A stretch of DNA of 64,000 nucleotides from Theodoxus fluviatilis (GCA_034096865.1 JAWQFJ010000498.1:27501-91500); one strand, 5' to 3'. Positions 58,250-60,238 are shown, counted from the first letter of the stretch. Program-made: numbers and translations. The notes: a model not told the origin generated them from the letters alone.

Positions 58250-58796
58250 GAACACACACGCATACAAGAACACACATGCACCCACGAGAACACACACACA
58301 TACACGAGAACACACACACACACACACACACGAGAACACACACACACATATACGAGAACACACAGAGGAATGGATTTTCAGTTATGTGCCCTCCCCCTGT
58401 GGGTTCGGGGTAAGAATTGACCCACCGCATCTCCGTACACGATTCGTAAGAAGCGAATAACTAGGGACACCGTGACATGATTTGCGTTTACTCTATACTG
58501 CTCTAGTGATTGTCGTGCTTAGTGGCCTTACATAGCCTTCAAAGGCTGATAGGCCGTAAAACACCATCCATCCATCCATCCATCCATCCATCCATCCATC
58601 CATCCATCAGTTATGTGCCCACCTCACTTCCAAGTGTTCTTTCCTACTACAAGTGCATTGTCATTCATGTTGAACTGTTTTTGTTTTCTTTACATGCAGC
58701 TTGCGGAACATGAGCAATCGATTCAAGAGGAAGCCAGAGTTCAGCTATGAGTGCCGTCTACAAGATATCGTGCCTGCAGGCATCACTGACAGAGAG
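404..58796 (+). CDS. RNF17: RNF17/TDRD4-like RING, B-box and Tudor protein, N-terminal ~645 residues, 19 exons, 3' end outside window
   Basis: Exons: 404-455, 1618-1742, 7459-7553, 12003-12088, 16670-16761, 26313-26407, 31705-31858, 32967-33047, 35398-35498, 39143-39209, 39744-39792, 40116-40239, 40880-40951, 41688-41842, 41935-42017, 42506-42614, 46244-46399, 47764-47905, 58700-58796. Reading phase is kept across every junction; each intron has GT and AG ends. Domain order is C3HC4 RING (residues 5-58), B-box1-like fingers (124-161), B-box2 (193-225), helical acidic linker, then an extended Tudor domain (from ~514; YIDYGNSE at 600-607). RING plus B-box plus Tudor is specific to RNF17/TDRD4 (Drosophila Qin/Kumo), a germline granule protein that controls piRNA ping-pong; Tudor domains there bind symmetrically dimethylated arginine of PIWI proteins. 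Vertebrate family members have several Tudor domains, so more exons are expected beyond 64 kb. Junctions are my own reading; no transcript was available. Confidence 0.85.
456..1617. other. Intron 1, no recognisable element
   Basis: AT-rich sequence with stop codons in all frames. I see no repeat, conserved reading frame or RNA gene; the short open frames look random. Confidence 0.5.
1618..1742 (+). CDS. RNF17: RNF17-like exon 2 (RING finger core)
   Basis: Acceptor TTGCAG, donor CAG|GTAAGT. It encodes the RING core: C33-x-H35-x2-C38-x2-C41 ([10 protein letters not shown]) and C55-x2-C58 (CPTC). With C5 and C8 from exon 1 this is a complete C3HC4 RING, the fold of E3 ubiquitin ligases. Whether it is catalytically active cannot be told here. 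Confidence 0.88.
2145..2340 (+). repeat. Dispersed short repeat (copy 1)
   Basis: A stretch with GGGCAAGGAAGATGG, a C-rich tract, then GGTTGCTATAACCACAAC. A diverged copy lies at 11221-11525 and an inverted one at 52135-52300; shorter pieces with the same ending lie near 3405, 6775 and 55575. Probably an old SINE or MITE. Confidence 0.5.
2545..3359. repeat. 67-bp minisatellite, about 12 copies
   Basis: Units repeat every 67 bp, starting from GGGCAATGGTGG at 2561, with very few differences (AATGG or AAGGG; CATCACA or CATAACA). It lies in intron 2 and codes for nothing convincing. Confidence 0.95.
3481..5448 (+). mobile_element. hAT-like DNA transposon with zinc-finger transposase exon (degenerate)
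   Basis: The ends are inverted: CAGGGTTCGTACAGGT at 3481 and its near complement ending at 5448. CT-rich flanks give an ambiguous 5-6 bp target duplication (TCTCT). Inside is one transposase exon followed by AT-rich sequence with no catalytic domain that I can see, so the copy is probably decayed. A second element with the same ends lies at 27198-29786. Confidence 0.75.
3851..4645 (+). CDS. Transposase N-terminal exon with BED-like zinc finger
   Basis: The frame opens with [17 protein letters not shown], then a zinc finger [10 protein letters not shown] with histidines in [12 protein letters not shown] (residues ~36-62), a low-complexity Ser/Thr/Pro linker, then a domain with [10 protein letters not shown] and MDGPNVNWK. 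The latter two resemble hAT-type transposase motifs, where the Asp could be catalytic. It ends at a splice-donor-like GA|GTAAGT, so further exons would be needed; I see none. Related finger frames occur at 27558 and 62456. Confidence 0.7.
5449..5576. repeat. GT-rich microsatellite and flank
   Basis: A (GT)n then (GGGT)n tract at about 5472-5508, between the hAT-like element and the first HINE. Confidence 0.8.
5577..6720 (+). mobile_element. HINE/Helentron-like non-autonomous element, copy A (rearranged)
   Basis: Starts TTGACTCACATGCGAAGC and ends with the hairpin GGGCTTTGCCC plus TTG. It is full of AGGTCA half-sites. It contains an internal partial duplication (a second GTCC tract near 6060). 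Same orientation as all other copies in the window. Confidence 0.75.
7120..7265 (+). repeat. Dispersed SINE-like repeat, copy 1
   Basis: The stretch around CATTGCTTCCCCCTGCCCAG is matched, with divergence, at 44340-44485 in the same orientation. No tail or target duplication found. Confidence 0.4.
7459..7553 (+). CDS. RNF17: RNF17-like exon 3
   Basis: Acceptor TGTTGCAG, donor CCA|GTCAGT, phase 0 in and phase 2 out. It encodes a linker containing [17 protein letters not shown] between the RING and B-box regions. No known motif; accepted because both splice sites are good and the phase fits both neighbours. Confidence 0.75.
7654..9198 (+). mobile_element. TTAA-flanked DNA transposon, copy 1
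   Basis: Flanked by TTAA at 7654-7657 and 9195-9198, with ends GGGGGGACATGGCGTAC and, inverted, GGGGGGACACGGCCTGC. It is almost the reverse complement of 12541-14087. TTAA target sites are typical of piggyBac. No transposase is visible; the GC-rich middle (8400-8770) contains short tandem motifs. Confidence 0.78.
9571..9771. repeat. 101-bp tandem duplication
   Basis: Two copies of a 101-bp unit starting ACAAAACTACTACC, nearly identical. Confidence 0.85.
9764..10125. repeat. Long fold-back hairpin, arms about 165 bp
   Basis: ATGCTATTTACCGAAATGGC at the left is matched by its reverse complement at the right end; arms stay nearly complementary to a short loop near 9940-9965. The left arm has a ~10-bp extra piece. 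Could be a snap-back element. Confidence 0.85.
11221..11525 (+). repeat. Dispersed short repeat (copy 2) expanded by a CTC microsatellite
   Basis: GGGCAGGGAAGATGG at the left and GGTTATTGAAACCACAAAC at the right match the copy at 2145-2340. Between them is a (CTC)n tract at 11290-11400 that gives the long homopolymer readings in several frames; these are not genes. Confidence 0.6.
12003..12088 (+). CDS. RNF17: RNF17-like exon 4
   Basis: Acceptor TGCTTCAG, donor AAAAG|GTAAGG, phase 2 in and phase 1 out. It encodes a basic linker ([19 protein letters not shown]). Phase agreement with exons 3 and 5 is the main support. Confidence 0.7.
12310..12443 (+). repeat. SINE-like repeat, 5' part (interrupted)
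   Basis: Starts CCCCCTGTGGGTTCGGGGTA and matches copies at 26020 and 58385. It is cut at CGTGCTTAA; the missing 3' part resumes at 15676. GGGTTCGGGG could be a remnant B box. Confidence 0.7.
12440..15067 (-). mobile_element. piggyBac-like element inserted in the SINE
   Basis: Ends TTAACCCATT on both sides (12440 and, inverted, 15067). It contains the nested element 12541-14087 and on the minus strand near 14673-14811 short acidic frames ([25 protein letters not shown]) like transposase N-termini, in different frames, so broken. Confidence 0.65.
12541..14087 (-). mobile_element. TTAA-flanked DNA transposon, copy 2 (inverted)
   Basis: TTAAGGGGGGACACGGCC at the left and GCCATGTCCCCCCTTAA at the right. 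It is a close reverse complement of 7654-9198, so the two could pair over 1.5 kb. Confidence 0.8.
15064..15679. mobile_element. piggyBac-like MITE next to the previous element
   Basis: TTAACTCTTTGGCGTCGTA at the left and its near complement (GCGACGCCAGAGAGTTAA) at the right; 616 bp, no coding capacity. It shares the TTAA at 15064-15067 with the neighbour. Confidence 0.72.
15676..15740 (+). repeat. SINE-like repeat, 3' part (resumed)
   Basis: TTAATGGCCTTACATAGC then CTACAAAGGCTGATA match the 3' end of the SINE copies at 26150 and 58530. It continues from 12443. Confidence 0.75.
16085..16615. repeat. 23-bp minisatellite, about 23 copies
   Basis: Unit ATGTATCAGTCATGTGCAAC plus three bases, with few substitutions (CATCATAA, GGTCATG). 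The array ends 55 bp before exon 5. Confidence 0.95.
16670..16761 (+). CDS. RNF17: RNF17-like exon 5 (cysteine-rich B-box1-like finger)
   Basis: Acceptor CACACAG, donor AACAAG|GTGAGT. It encodes [16 protein letters not shown] followed by [10 protein letters not shown]; cysteines at 124, 127, 134-136, 139, 141, 144 and 147 and histidines 152 and 161 from the next exon make a B-box1-like zinc site. The exon lies between a 23-bp minisatellite ending 55 bp upstream and a 78-bp minisatellite starting at its donor. Confidence 0.88.
16764..17118. repeat. 78-bp minisatellite, left part (about 4.5 copies)
   Basis: Each unit contains AGTTTGACCAACATCATGTC, a CAGACAGACAGATAGG tract and TTTTGACAAATAG. 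The first unit begins at the exon 5 splice donor (GTGAGTTTGACCAAC). The array is cut by the Gypsy element at CATAC and resumes at 23464. Confidence 0.95.
17119..17919 (-). repeat. 3' LTR of the Gypsy element
   Basis: Starts TGTTACGTGC and ends CACAACA on the plus strand (TG...CA ends on both strands). Near-identical to 22663-23463. Confidence 0.95.
18008..22489 (-). CDS. Gypsy gag-pol polyprotein, 1493 aa, integrase before reverse transcriptase
   Basis: Single frame. Residues 1-130 are Glu/Arg-rich and probably coiled coil. A Gag domain follows, with a CCHC zinc knuckle at ~326-339 ([14 protein letters not shown]) and an aspartic protease motif LRDSGCSG at ~433, close to DSG. Integrase comes next: the HHCC finger at ~648-690 ([15 protein letters not shown]), then D at ~717, D at ~777 and E at ~813. 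After a GPY-like tail come reverse transcriptase ([10 protein letters not shown], catalytic YWDD at ~1224) and RNase H ([13 protein letters not shown] at ~1376; ADYLSR near the end). Ordinary Gypsy elements have RT before integrase; this order is that of the Gmr1 clade. No stop codons or frameshifts. Confidence 0.95.
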   Translation of the reverse strand: MPSSVKVADTPRAASLSRMADFWQAGVDIGLKGKQLTEYVKSREREQQQEQEMKLKMRKLELETQEKERDREAREQERAREAQERGRIRELEAQERERQRQHELELARIQHGARREGAVQRESHKAPKIPSFLEDKDKIDSYLGRFERYAENANWQKDGWAIKLSALLSGSALDVYNRMSEEDAKDYDKLKDALLRHYNYTEKGYRQRFRECKPEAGETPEQFIERLKTYLQKWVELSGLTKDYDHLRDLIVKEQFVAACQKDLAVHLEEQESQSLSNLAKCAERYLTAHGKTMAPPKQQQRQKSPKTEIQSIGDTPNGADTPNQKGCFYCKKVGHRIAQCKKRLRDESIAEQKESPKSRNPTNRQNCAGSVILPRAKPVTSVSVEDVKECVRDGQIFLANGKSIPVVANGAVNASNMPVAEGMINGHEVSVLRDSGCSGVIIKEDLVTKDQLTGEFRLTLMADCTCVRAPTAKVSVDSPYFKGEVEAVCLKRPMYDVMIGNIEGARSPNDPDPEWKPESRIQQPRDDPLPFKEVSTPELEHCVGAVTTRAQAKRDKQATKPLRVSSLSKNVSVNKEELIQMQKEDSGLSKYRNRTDKVTRGKGVVHFEERNKILYRVFQHPDVSGGKPLRQVIVPTPLRKHVMEVAHNSIMGGHLGIKKTSDRIQAAFYWPGLQQDVTRFCRSCDICQKTVPKGRITKVPMQKMPLVDQPFKRVAIDLIGEIKPASEEGHRWILTLIDYATRYPEAVPLKKIDTETVAEALVDIFSRVGVPEEILTDLGVQFVSQCMEEVNRLLSIKHLTTTPYHPMCNGLVEKFNGTLKASLKKICSDEPRQWHRFINALLFSYREVPQESTGFSPFELLYGRTVRGPMHILKELWTKEIETPEVKTSYQYVVDLREKLENTLQIAQENLEKAQTSGKHYYDRNAVVRKFRPGNKVLVLLPTDHNKLLMQWKGPYTVESVVRLNDYRVKVGQKSKVYHANLLKLYVERTPDPEEVIGGAVVSEDDYTFEDEDVLDLGDVGHKEGARDVKVGEQLSASQRAELSELVGEFEHGFRVAPGSTSLIEHEVNLTSSVPVRSRPYPIPYQARESLKKDINEMLEMGVIRESTSPYASPVVVVKKPDGSNRVCIDYRKLNKITVFDPEPMPTAEDLFRRLAGSKFFSKVDLSKGYWQVPMRAEDIPKTAFVTPDATYECLKMPFGMVNSGATLKRGLRKMLAGMDNVICYWDDLLIHTKTWEEHMKTLRELFTRLTKADLTVRASKCILGTDNVDFIGHSLKNGQKGLLEANITKIQNAPRPTTKKKVRSFMGLAGYYREYIPNFAAITAPLTDLLKKGCPNQVPWGPAQEKAYQAVRDLLTKEPILQLPDIAKLFVLRTDASDEGIGAVLMQEREGKLFPVSYASKKLTSAEKRYSTIEKECLGIIWGIRKFEAYLQGVKFVLQTDHRPLTFMNSAKFTNSRVMRWAMYLQNFDMRVESVKGLDNIGADYLSRTAE
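22645..22661 (-). other. Primer binding site of the Gypsy element
   Basis: Read on the minus strand it is TGGGGGCCAAGCCGAGG, one base from the LTR. The TGG start fits pairing with a tRNA CCA end. The tRNA was not identified. Confidence 0.65.
22663..23463 (-). repeat. 5' LTR of the Gypsy element
   Basis: 801 bp, the promoter-side LTR for the minus-strand element. About 0.9% different from the other LTR. Confidence 0.95.
23464..24771. repeat. 78-bp minisatellite, right part (about 17 copies)
   Basis: Continuation of 16764-17118 after the insertion. Because 78 is a multiple of three, one minus-strand frame stays open for about 409 codons; this is a by-product. Decayed units continue to about 25000. 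Confidence 0.95.
24772..25330. other. Decayed minisatellite and unique intron sequence
   Basis: Diverged fragments of the 78-bp unit (GACAAGGTAAGACT, CAGGTAGACTGACAAA) to about 25030, then sequence in which I see nothing. Confidence 0.6.
25337..25701. mobile_element. hAT-like MITE with perfect 6-bp target duplication, copy 1
   Basis: Ends CAGACCTGCCAAATGC and, inverted, TTGGCAGGTCTG; the target duplication GGAGTG is at 25331-25336 and 25702-25707. Contains several TGCTACGCTT repeats and poly-C tracts; no coding capacity. A second copy is at 33586-33928. Confidence 0.9.
26020..26215 (+). repeat. SINE-like repeat, complete copy
   Basis: CCCATGGGTTAGGGGTTAAA, then GACCCACCGTGTCTCC, then CTTAATGGCCTTACATAGCC, ending in CATCCATCCATC. 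Same layout as the copy at 58385-58615. It carries the TTAATGGCC site used as an insertion target in the other copy. Confidence 0.72.
26313..26407 (+). CDS. RNF17: RNF17-like exon 6
   Basis: Acceptor TTCTTGCAG, donor GCACA|GTGAGT. It begins [12 protein letters not shown], giving the last histidines of the first B-box, then an acidic stretch ([12 protein letters not shown]). Phase 0 in, phase 2 out. Confidence 0.85.
26936..27045. repeat. CA-rich microsatellite
   Basis: Imperfect (CA)n tract within intron 6; short open frames over it are low-complexity. Confidence 0.85.
27558..27950 (+). pseudogene. Broken zinc-finger transposase N-terminus
   Basis: Opens [20 protein letters not shown] and reaches CRFCEK, then a stop; the match continues in another frame as [19 protein letters not shown], so a small indel near 27665 broke it. 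The finger CxxC ... HMKGIAH matches that of 3851-4645. It runs into the HINE at 27920. Confidence 0.75.
27920..29622 (+). mobile_element. HINE/Helentron-like element, copy B (interrupted)
   Basis: The 5' part lies at 27920-28303 and the 3' part at 29175-29622; the piece between is another copy of the same family. The 3' end is GGGCTTTGCCCTTG. Confidence 0.8.
28304..29174 (+). mobile_element. HINE/Helentron-like element, copy C, nested in copy B
   Basis: 871 bp from TTGACTCACATGCG to GCCCTTCTTG. Removing it restores the copy B sequence CCTA then TTTTGAAGTG exactly, so the insertion left no target duplication. This fixes both ends of the family. It has GTCC tandem repeats near its start and many TCAAGGTCA sites. 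Confidence 0.88.
30050..31328 (-). mobile_element. piggyBac-like remnant
   Basis: TTAACTCTTAACGTCC at the left and, inverted, TTAACTTTTAATGTCC at the right. Minus-strand frames carry pieces that match the better-kept frame at 51357-51665. Internal deletion removed the catalytic part. An inverted relative is at 51066-52112. Confidence 0.78.
31705..31858 (+). CDS. RNF17: RNF17-like exon 7 (B-box2 zinc finger)
   Basis: Acceptor CTGGACAG, donor GAGAAG|GTGAGA. It encodes a clear B-box type 2: C193-x2-H196, C205, D208, C213-x2-C216 and the histidine cluster EHKHH at 221-225. B-box2 follows the RING in TRIM-like proteins and in RNF17. Confidence 0.92.
32967..33047 (+). CDS. RNF17: RNF17-like exon 8 (coiled coil)
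   Basis: Acceptor ATTCAG, donor GAGAAG|GTGAGT, 27 whole codons. Encodes a helical segment with [16 protein letters not shown], the start of the coiled coil expected after a B-box. Confidence 0.85.
33285..34468 (+). mobile_element. HINE/Helentron-like element, copy D, with a MITE inside
   Basis: Same ends as copy C. Interrupted by the MITE at 33586-33928. Confidence 0.82.
33586..33928. mobile_element. hAT-like MITE, copy 2
   Basis: Same ends and interior as 25337-25701. The target duplication TATAGG lies at 33580-33585 and 33929-33934, inside HINE copy D, where the uninterrupted family reads TATATAGGTCAAAG. Confidence 0.92.
34482..35307 (+). mobile_element. HINE/Helentron-like element, copy E
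   Basis: Begins 13 bp after copy D ends, in the same orientation. Its 5' end reads TTGACTCGCAAGCGAAGC, slightly changed, and the 3' hairpin is intact. Confidence 0.82.
35398..35498 (+). CDS. RNF17: RNF17-like exon 9 (coiled coil)
   Basis: Acceptor CACTTGCAG, donor ACAAG|GTGAGA. Encodes [20 protein letters not shown] and a further helix ([12 protein letters not shown]). Phase 0 in, phase 2 out. Confidence 0.85.
35536..35730. repeat. GT-rich microsatellite
   Basis: Interrupted (GT)n with TTTATG variants, then a short (GA)n, just after exon 9. Confidence 0.9.
35731..37079. other. Intron 9 sequence without a recognised element
   Basis: AT-rich, all frames broken. I see no inverted ends, tails or homology to other parts of the window. 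Confidence 0.45.
37080..37437. repeat. ~120-bp tandem repeat, 3 copies
   Basis: Units start TATAGAAAAGCAAACAAAC at 37080, 37201 and 37321 with few differences. Confidence 0.92.
37869..38720. repeat. 211-bp tandem repeat, 4 copies
   Basis: Units start AATGATCTAAATCCTTCGG or AATGATGTAAATCCTTCGG at 37869, 38081, 38292 and 38503. The fourth diverges near its end. Confidence 0.92.
39143..39209 (+). CDS. RNF17: RNF17-like exon 10 (coiled coil)
   Basis: Acceptor TTTTACAG, donor GCTATG|GTGAGA. Encodes a helix [20 protein letters not shown]. Phase 2 in, phase 0 out. Confidence 0.85.
39480..39655 (+). repeat. SINE-like repeat with shared 3' end
   Basis: A different 5' part (GTAGGCCCCATATAGG) joined to AATGGCCTTTCATAGCCTACAAAG, the same 3' end as the SINE at 26150. 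Low certainty on the start. Confidence 0.45.
39744..39792 (+). CDS. RNF17: RNF17-like exon 11 (coiled coil, short)
   Basis: A 49-bp exon with acceptor AATTGCAG and donor GTGAAAG|GTAAGA. Encodes [16 protein letters not shown], which continues the helical pattern. Phase 0 in, phase 1 out, as both neighbours need. Confidence 0.82.
40116..40239 (+). CDS. RNF17: RNF17-like exon 12
   Basis: Acceptor GGCTGCAG, donor CATAAG|GTAAGG. Encodes a mixed region with [20 protein letters not shown]. The overlapping minus-strand reading frame has no support. Confidence 0.85.
40880..40951 (+). CDS. RNF17: RNF17-like exon 13
   Basis: Acceptor TCACTGCAG, donor GAGAG|GTAAAG. Encodes [20 protein letters not shown], a linker. 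Phase 2 on both sides. Confidence 0.8.
41688..41842 (+). CDS. RNF17: RNF17-like exon 14 (acidic serine-rich linker)
   Basis: Acceptor CCTTCTCAG after a pyrimidine tract, donor GAGG|GTGGGA. Encodes an acidic, probably disordered stretch ([16 protein letters not shown] then [16 protein letters not shown]). Phase 2 in, phase 1 out. Confidence 0.82.
41935..42017 (+). CDS. RNF17: RNF17-like exon 15
   Basis: The acceptor GCACCAG ends a 92-bp intron, the shortest in the gene. Encodes [16 protein letters not shown] and an acidic tail. The donor AAG|GTTGTT is weak, and a stop follows soon if it is not used. The phase fits exon 14. Confidence 0.65.
42506..42614 (+). CDS. RNF17: RNF17-like exon 16 (acceptor uncertain)
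   Basis: Encodes [19 protein letters not shown] and a proline-containing tail, donor CTGCAAG|GTGAGT. The strong acceptor TTGCAG at 42503 would put it out of phase with exon 15; the adjacent AG at 42505 keeps the frame. Alternatives are a missed small exon between 42018 and 42500 or another exon 15 donor. Confidence 0.65.
42615..43434. other. Intron 16 start, no recognised element
   Basis: Open frames here are extensions of exon 16 past its donor or random; I see no repeat. Confidence 0.45.
43435..44282 (+). mobile_element. HINE/Helentron-like element, copy F
   Basis: 848 bp from TTGACTCACATGCG to GCCCTTCTTG, inserted between A and T with no duplication. Confidence 0.85.
44340..44485 (+). 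repeat. Dispersed SINE-like repeat, copy 2
   Basis: TATTGCTTCTCCCCAACC, AATAGTGAAAGGGTCC and GGGCTGAGCTGGAAAA match 7120-7265 at a distance. Confidence 0.4.
44736..46117. mobile_element. hAT-type MITE with long terminal inverted repeats
   Basis: CAAAGAACGTAAGTTA at the left is matched by its complement ending at 46117; inverted similarity continues for about 100 bp (GCAGCGCCC...AAGC...GCTGC). The target duplication GTGCTAT (7, perhaps 8 bp) is at 44729-44735 and 46118-46124. No transposase. Confidence 0.85.
45090..45610 (-). repeat. Possible solo LTR inside the MITE
   Basis: On the minus strand there is a TATAAAAAG box near 45355 and an AATAAA near 45165, with a different composition from the surrounding MITE. 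I could not fix TG/CA ends or a duplication, so this is only a suggestion. Confidence 0.3.
46244..46399 (+). CDS. RNF17: RNF17-like exon 17 (start of extended Tudor domain)
   Basis: Acceptor ATGTTTCAG, donor CAGCCAG|GTCTGT. Encodes [18 protein letters not shown], the usual opening strand of an extended Tudor (SN-like) half, then a helix ([14 protein letters not shown]). Phase 1 on both sides. Confidence 0.9.
46430..46850. repeat. CTCC-type pyrimidine microsatellite
   Basis: Almost pure C/T on the plus strand in (CTCC)n and (CTCTCC)n patterns, starting 30 bp after exon 17. Long Ser/Pro/Leu and Arg/Glu/Gly frames over it are artefacts. Confidence 0.93.
47410..47700 (+). repeat. SINE 3' end followed by ATCC microsatellite
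   Basis: TTGGCCTTACATCGCC, then GCTGATAGGC, then (ATCC)n to 47700. The tail matches the ATCC tail of the SINE at 58385-58615, so the microsatellite probably grew from a SINE tail. Exon 18 starts 64 bp further on. Confidence 0.7.
47764..47905 (+). CDS. RNF17: RNF17-like exon 18 (Tudor core)
   Basis: Acceptor GTGTGCAG, donor TCAAG|GTCAGT. Encodes the Tudor barrel: [19 protein letters not shown] then [14 protein letters not shown]. The aromatic residues and the Asp and Asn of YIDYGNSE are those that bind symmetric dimethylarginine in Tudor proteins, so this copy looks competent to bind ligand. Confidence 0.93.
48080..48617 (-). repeat. Solo LTR
   Basis: TGTTGCGAGTAGG at the left and TTCCGCAACA at the right, flanked by CTTG at 48076-48079 and 48618-48621. 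On the minus strand there is a TATA-like ATAAAAAG near 48430 and AATAAA near 48175. No internal region nearby. Confidence 0.75.
48697..51000. repeat. 36-bp satellite, 64 copies, open in frame
   Basis: Unit AGTATGTCATGCTTAGAGAC then TGCAGCAGCTGAGGGA. The only change I see is A or C in the fourth base (TATGTC or TCTGTC). The 12-codon unit reads [12 protein letters not shown] or [12 protein letters not shown]. As the period is a multiple of three, the plus strand is open for 879 codons (48643-51282) and the minus strand for 776. The plus frame starts at ATG 48643, 26 bp after the solo LTR, and runs into a piggyBac remnant. I do not call it a gene; no signal peptide, splice or promoter evidence. 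Confidence 0.95.
51066..52112 (+). mobile_element. piggyBac-like remnant, 5'-truncated, inverted relative of 30050-31328
   Basis: The homology starts abruptly at ~51066 (GCTCATTTTTTGGCGGACG) beside the satellite and ends at GATGTTAAGAGTTAA (52112), the complement of the left end of 30050. The left terminus is missing. Confidence 0.75.
51357..51665 (+). pseudogene. piggyBac transposase N-terminal fragment
   Basis: The frame has an acidic stretch ([20 protein letters not shown]), then [19 protein letters not shown] and [12 protein letters not shown]. This is the entry to a piggyBac transposase domain (hydrophobic EYF..FF then an acidic residue). It stops at 51663 before any catalytic Asp. The similar piece at 30526-30789 reads on the minus strand. 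Confidence 0.6.
52135..52300 (-). repeat. Dispersed short repeat (copy 3)
   Basis: Reverse complement has GGGCAGGGAAGATGGCACAG and GGTTACCGTAACCACAAC, as at 2145-2340. Confidence 0.55.
52733..53589 (+). mobile_element. HINE/Helentron-like element, copy G
   Basis: 857 bp with the family ends and a GTCC/GGGC tract near the start, inserted between T residues. Confidence 0.85.
53756..54712 (+). CDS. Small two-exon gene of unknown function, 100 aa
   Basis: Exon 1 (53756-53816) starts at AAAATGGCG, a good translation context, and encodes [20 protein letters not shown]. The donor is ATCG|GTAAGT. Exon 2 (54471-54712), after TTTTGTTTTAG, encodes [20 protein letters not shown], then [20 protein letters not shown] and a tail to the stop TGA. 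Phases match (1 to 1). ATGs at 53741 and 53633 are in frame and possible. I do not recognise the fold; no membrane segment or signal peptide. It lies inside a TTAA element, so it may be a transposon gene. Poly(A) signal AATAAA near 55107. Confidence 0.6.
55876..56038. repeat. Near-perfect palindrome, 71-bp arms
   Basis: Arms 55876-55946 and 55968-56038 are complementary at 70 of 71 positions, with a 21-bp loop. It reads GCCCCGAGTTGCATAGACTC at the outer end. Confidence 0.93.
56546..57236 (-). mobile_element. piggyBac-like element, short
   Basis: TTAACTCATTGAAGACGG at the left and, inverted, TTAACTCAATGATGACGC at the right. A minus-strand frame (56667-56936) reads [18 protein letters not shown] and [17 protein letters not shown], an acidic N-terminus; upstream (about 56992) [12 protein letters not shown] is in frame but a stop separates them. 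No catalytic domain. Confidence 0.7.
57384..58175 (+). mobile_element. HINE/Helentron-like element, copy H
   Basis: Same ends as copy C with a small deletion around 57658. Confidence 0.83.
58213..58365. repeat. CA microsatellite with GAGAACA interruptions
   Basis: (CA)n interspersed with CGAGAACA. Low-complexity frames over it are not genes. Confidence 0.93.
58385..58615 (+). repeat. SINE-like repeat, complete copy with ATCC tail
   Basis: CCCCCTGTGGGTTCGGGGTA to GGCCTTACATAGCC, then GGCTGATAGGCCG and (ATCC)n. Best copy of the family. Exon 19 starts 85 bp after its tail. Confidence 0.78.
58700..58796 (+). CDS. RNF17: RNF17-like exon 19 (extended Tudor, second half)
   Basis: Acceptor TACATGCAG, phase 2 in and phase 0 out. 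Encodes [19 protein letters not shown] and [11 protein letters not shown], the beginning of the SN-like half after the Tudor barrel. Two donors 6 bp apart (GTAGAG after 58796 and GTAATC after 58802) would differ by two residues in frame. It is reached across a 10.8-kb intron. Confidence 0.85.
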
Positions 58797-59052
58797 GTAG
58801 AGGTAATCAATTCTTTCCTTCTACTTGCTCAGGACTTATTGATGGCATGGCTGATCTACCATGGAAAACTTTCTTTCCTTGACAGTATGTTCAGTGAGTG
58901 AAGTCTATTACTCCCTCTGTGTTTTCCAAACATACTGTACCAGTAGACAACCATAGGTATATGACCTTTTCACCTCGAAAAAAGATTTGCAAAAATCATC
59001 CCACACACGTGGCTAATAGCATCAGCCAATGAAAAGGCTCCATCTATATCGT

Positions 59053-60144
59053 TGTCGCGCCCTCACCCGTTGGGTAGGACCTTAACCTCTCATGCAGAGG
59101 GAGTCAGGAACTCACAGACAACTTTTATAACAAACACATATTTATTAATCCCTTGCCCACCCCGCAGAATAAATGAAATGGGAATGAAAGTGATTAATGA
59201 TAATGATTCCTAGATGATTCATAAACCCCACCATATGCAAATACAAAACTCCACTGTTGTTCACAACTGTCCAGCATGCAAATACAAACCCTCACTGTTG
59301 TTCACAAATGTCCAGCATGCAAATACAAAACCCCACTGTTGTTCACAACTGTCCAGCATGCAAATACAAAACCCCACTGTTGTTCACAACTGTCCAGCAT
59401 GCAAATACAAAACCTCACTGTTGTTCGCAAATGTCCAGCATGCAAATACAAAACCCCACTGTTGTTCACAACTGTCCAGCATGCAAATACAAAACCCCAC
59501 TGTTGTTCACAACTGTCCAGCATGCAAATACAAAACCCCACTGTTGTTCACAACTGTCCAAACTCTGTCTCTTCAACTGTCCTGCTCGTCTTTCAGTTCC
59601 AAAACATCTTCCACTGTCAAACTTATCTCTTGAACTCTCCAACTCTCGACGTAATCCGGAACGTCAACTTCTCCTCTGGACCAGGTGGCCCAGGTTGATG
59701 AGATGCAATGGGTACTTTGGAGAGTGACGACGGCGATGGGGAGCAGCGGAGATTTTCGGACGATGACTGATATGAAGACAAATCACACAGGCATGGAAGA
59801 AACTCGGTTCCTCCCCTGGTGCTGATTCTGATCGGCTTGCCGACAACGACAATAAAGTCGCCAAATCTTTTCCCCGGGCTGACAGAGGCCAAGCCACGCT
59901 CTGGGCCGACAGAAGTCGAGCCACTCTAGGTTCGTTGGCACGTACCGCTCAAACGGTCCTGCCAAATCCCTCCTCCAAAACCGACCGAACTCCGTGACGT
60001 CGACTCGAAGCTGATGACGTCACAATTTCCCGACAACTCCAAAAAGAGAGAAAGAGAGAAACAAAAACCCAACAAGGACAAGAATCGCACACACAAGTAC
60101 ATGAACGATAAAATTAACCTTTAATACCCAACCTGCTCGCGACA
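59053..60144 (-). repeat. 3' LTR of the second Gypsy element
   Basis: 1092 bp, TGTCGCGCCC to CTCGCGACA. It contains a 41-bp minisatellite. Confidence 0.88.
59233..59562. repeat. 41-bp minisatellite inside the LTR, about 8 copies
   Basis: Unit CACTGTTGTTCACAACTGTC, then CAGCATGCAAATACAAAACCC. As 41 is not a multiple of three, it is open in all three plus frames; not coding. Confidence 0.93.
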
Positions 60145-60238
60145 TATCCCCCCCTTAAAACAAAACTACCAGTTTTGTAACAAACCCGGAGCAGAGAAGG
60201 TTGCATATAACACCACAGAACCCCCTAGGACATCCTGC

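Noticed and set aside
59214..59727. Three overlapping ~140-156 codon frames
   Set aside because: The 41-bp LTR minisatellite lacks stops in all frames; not coding.
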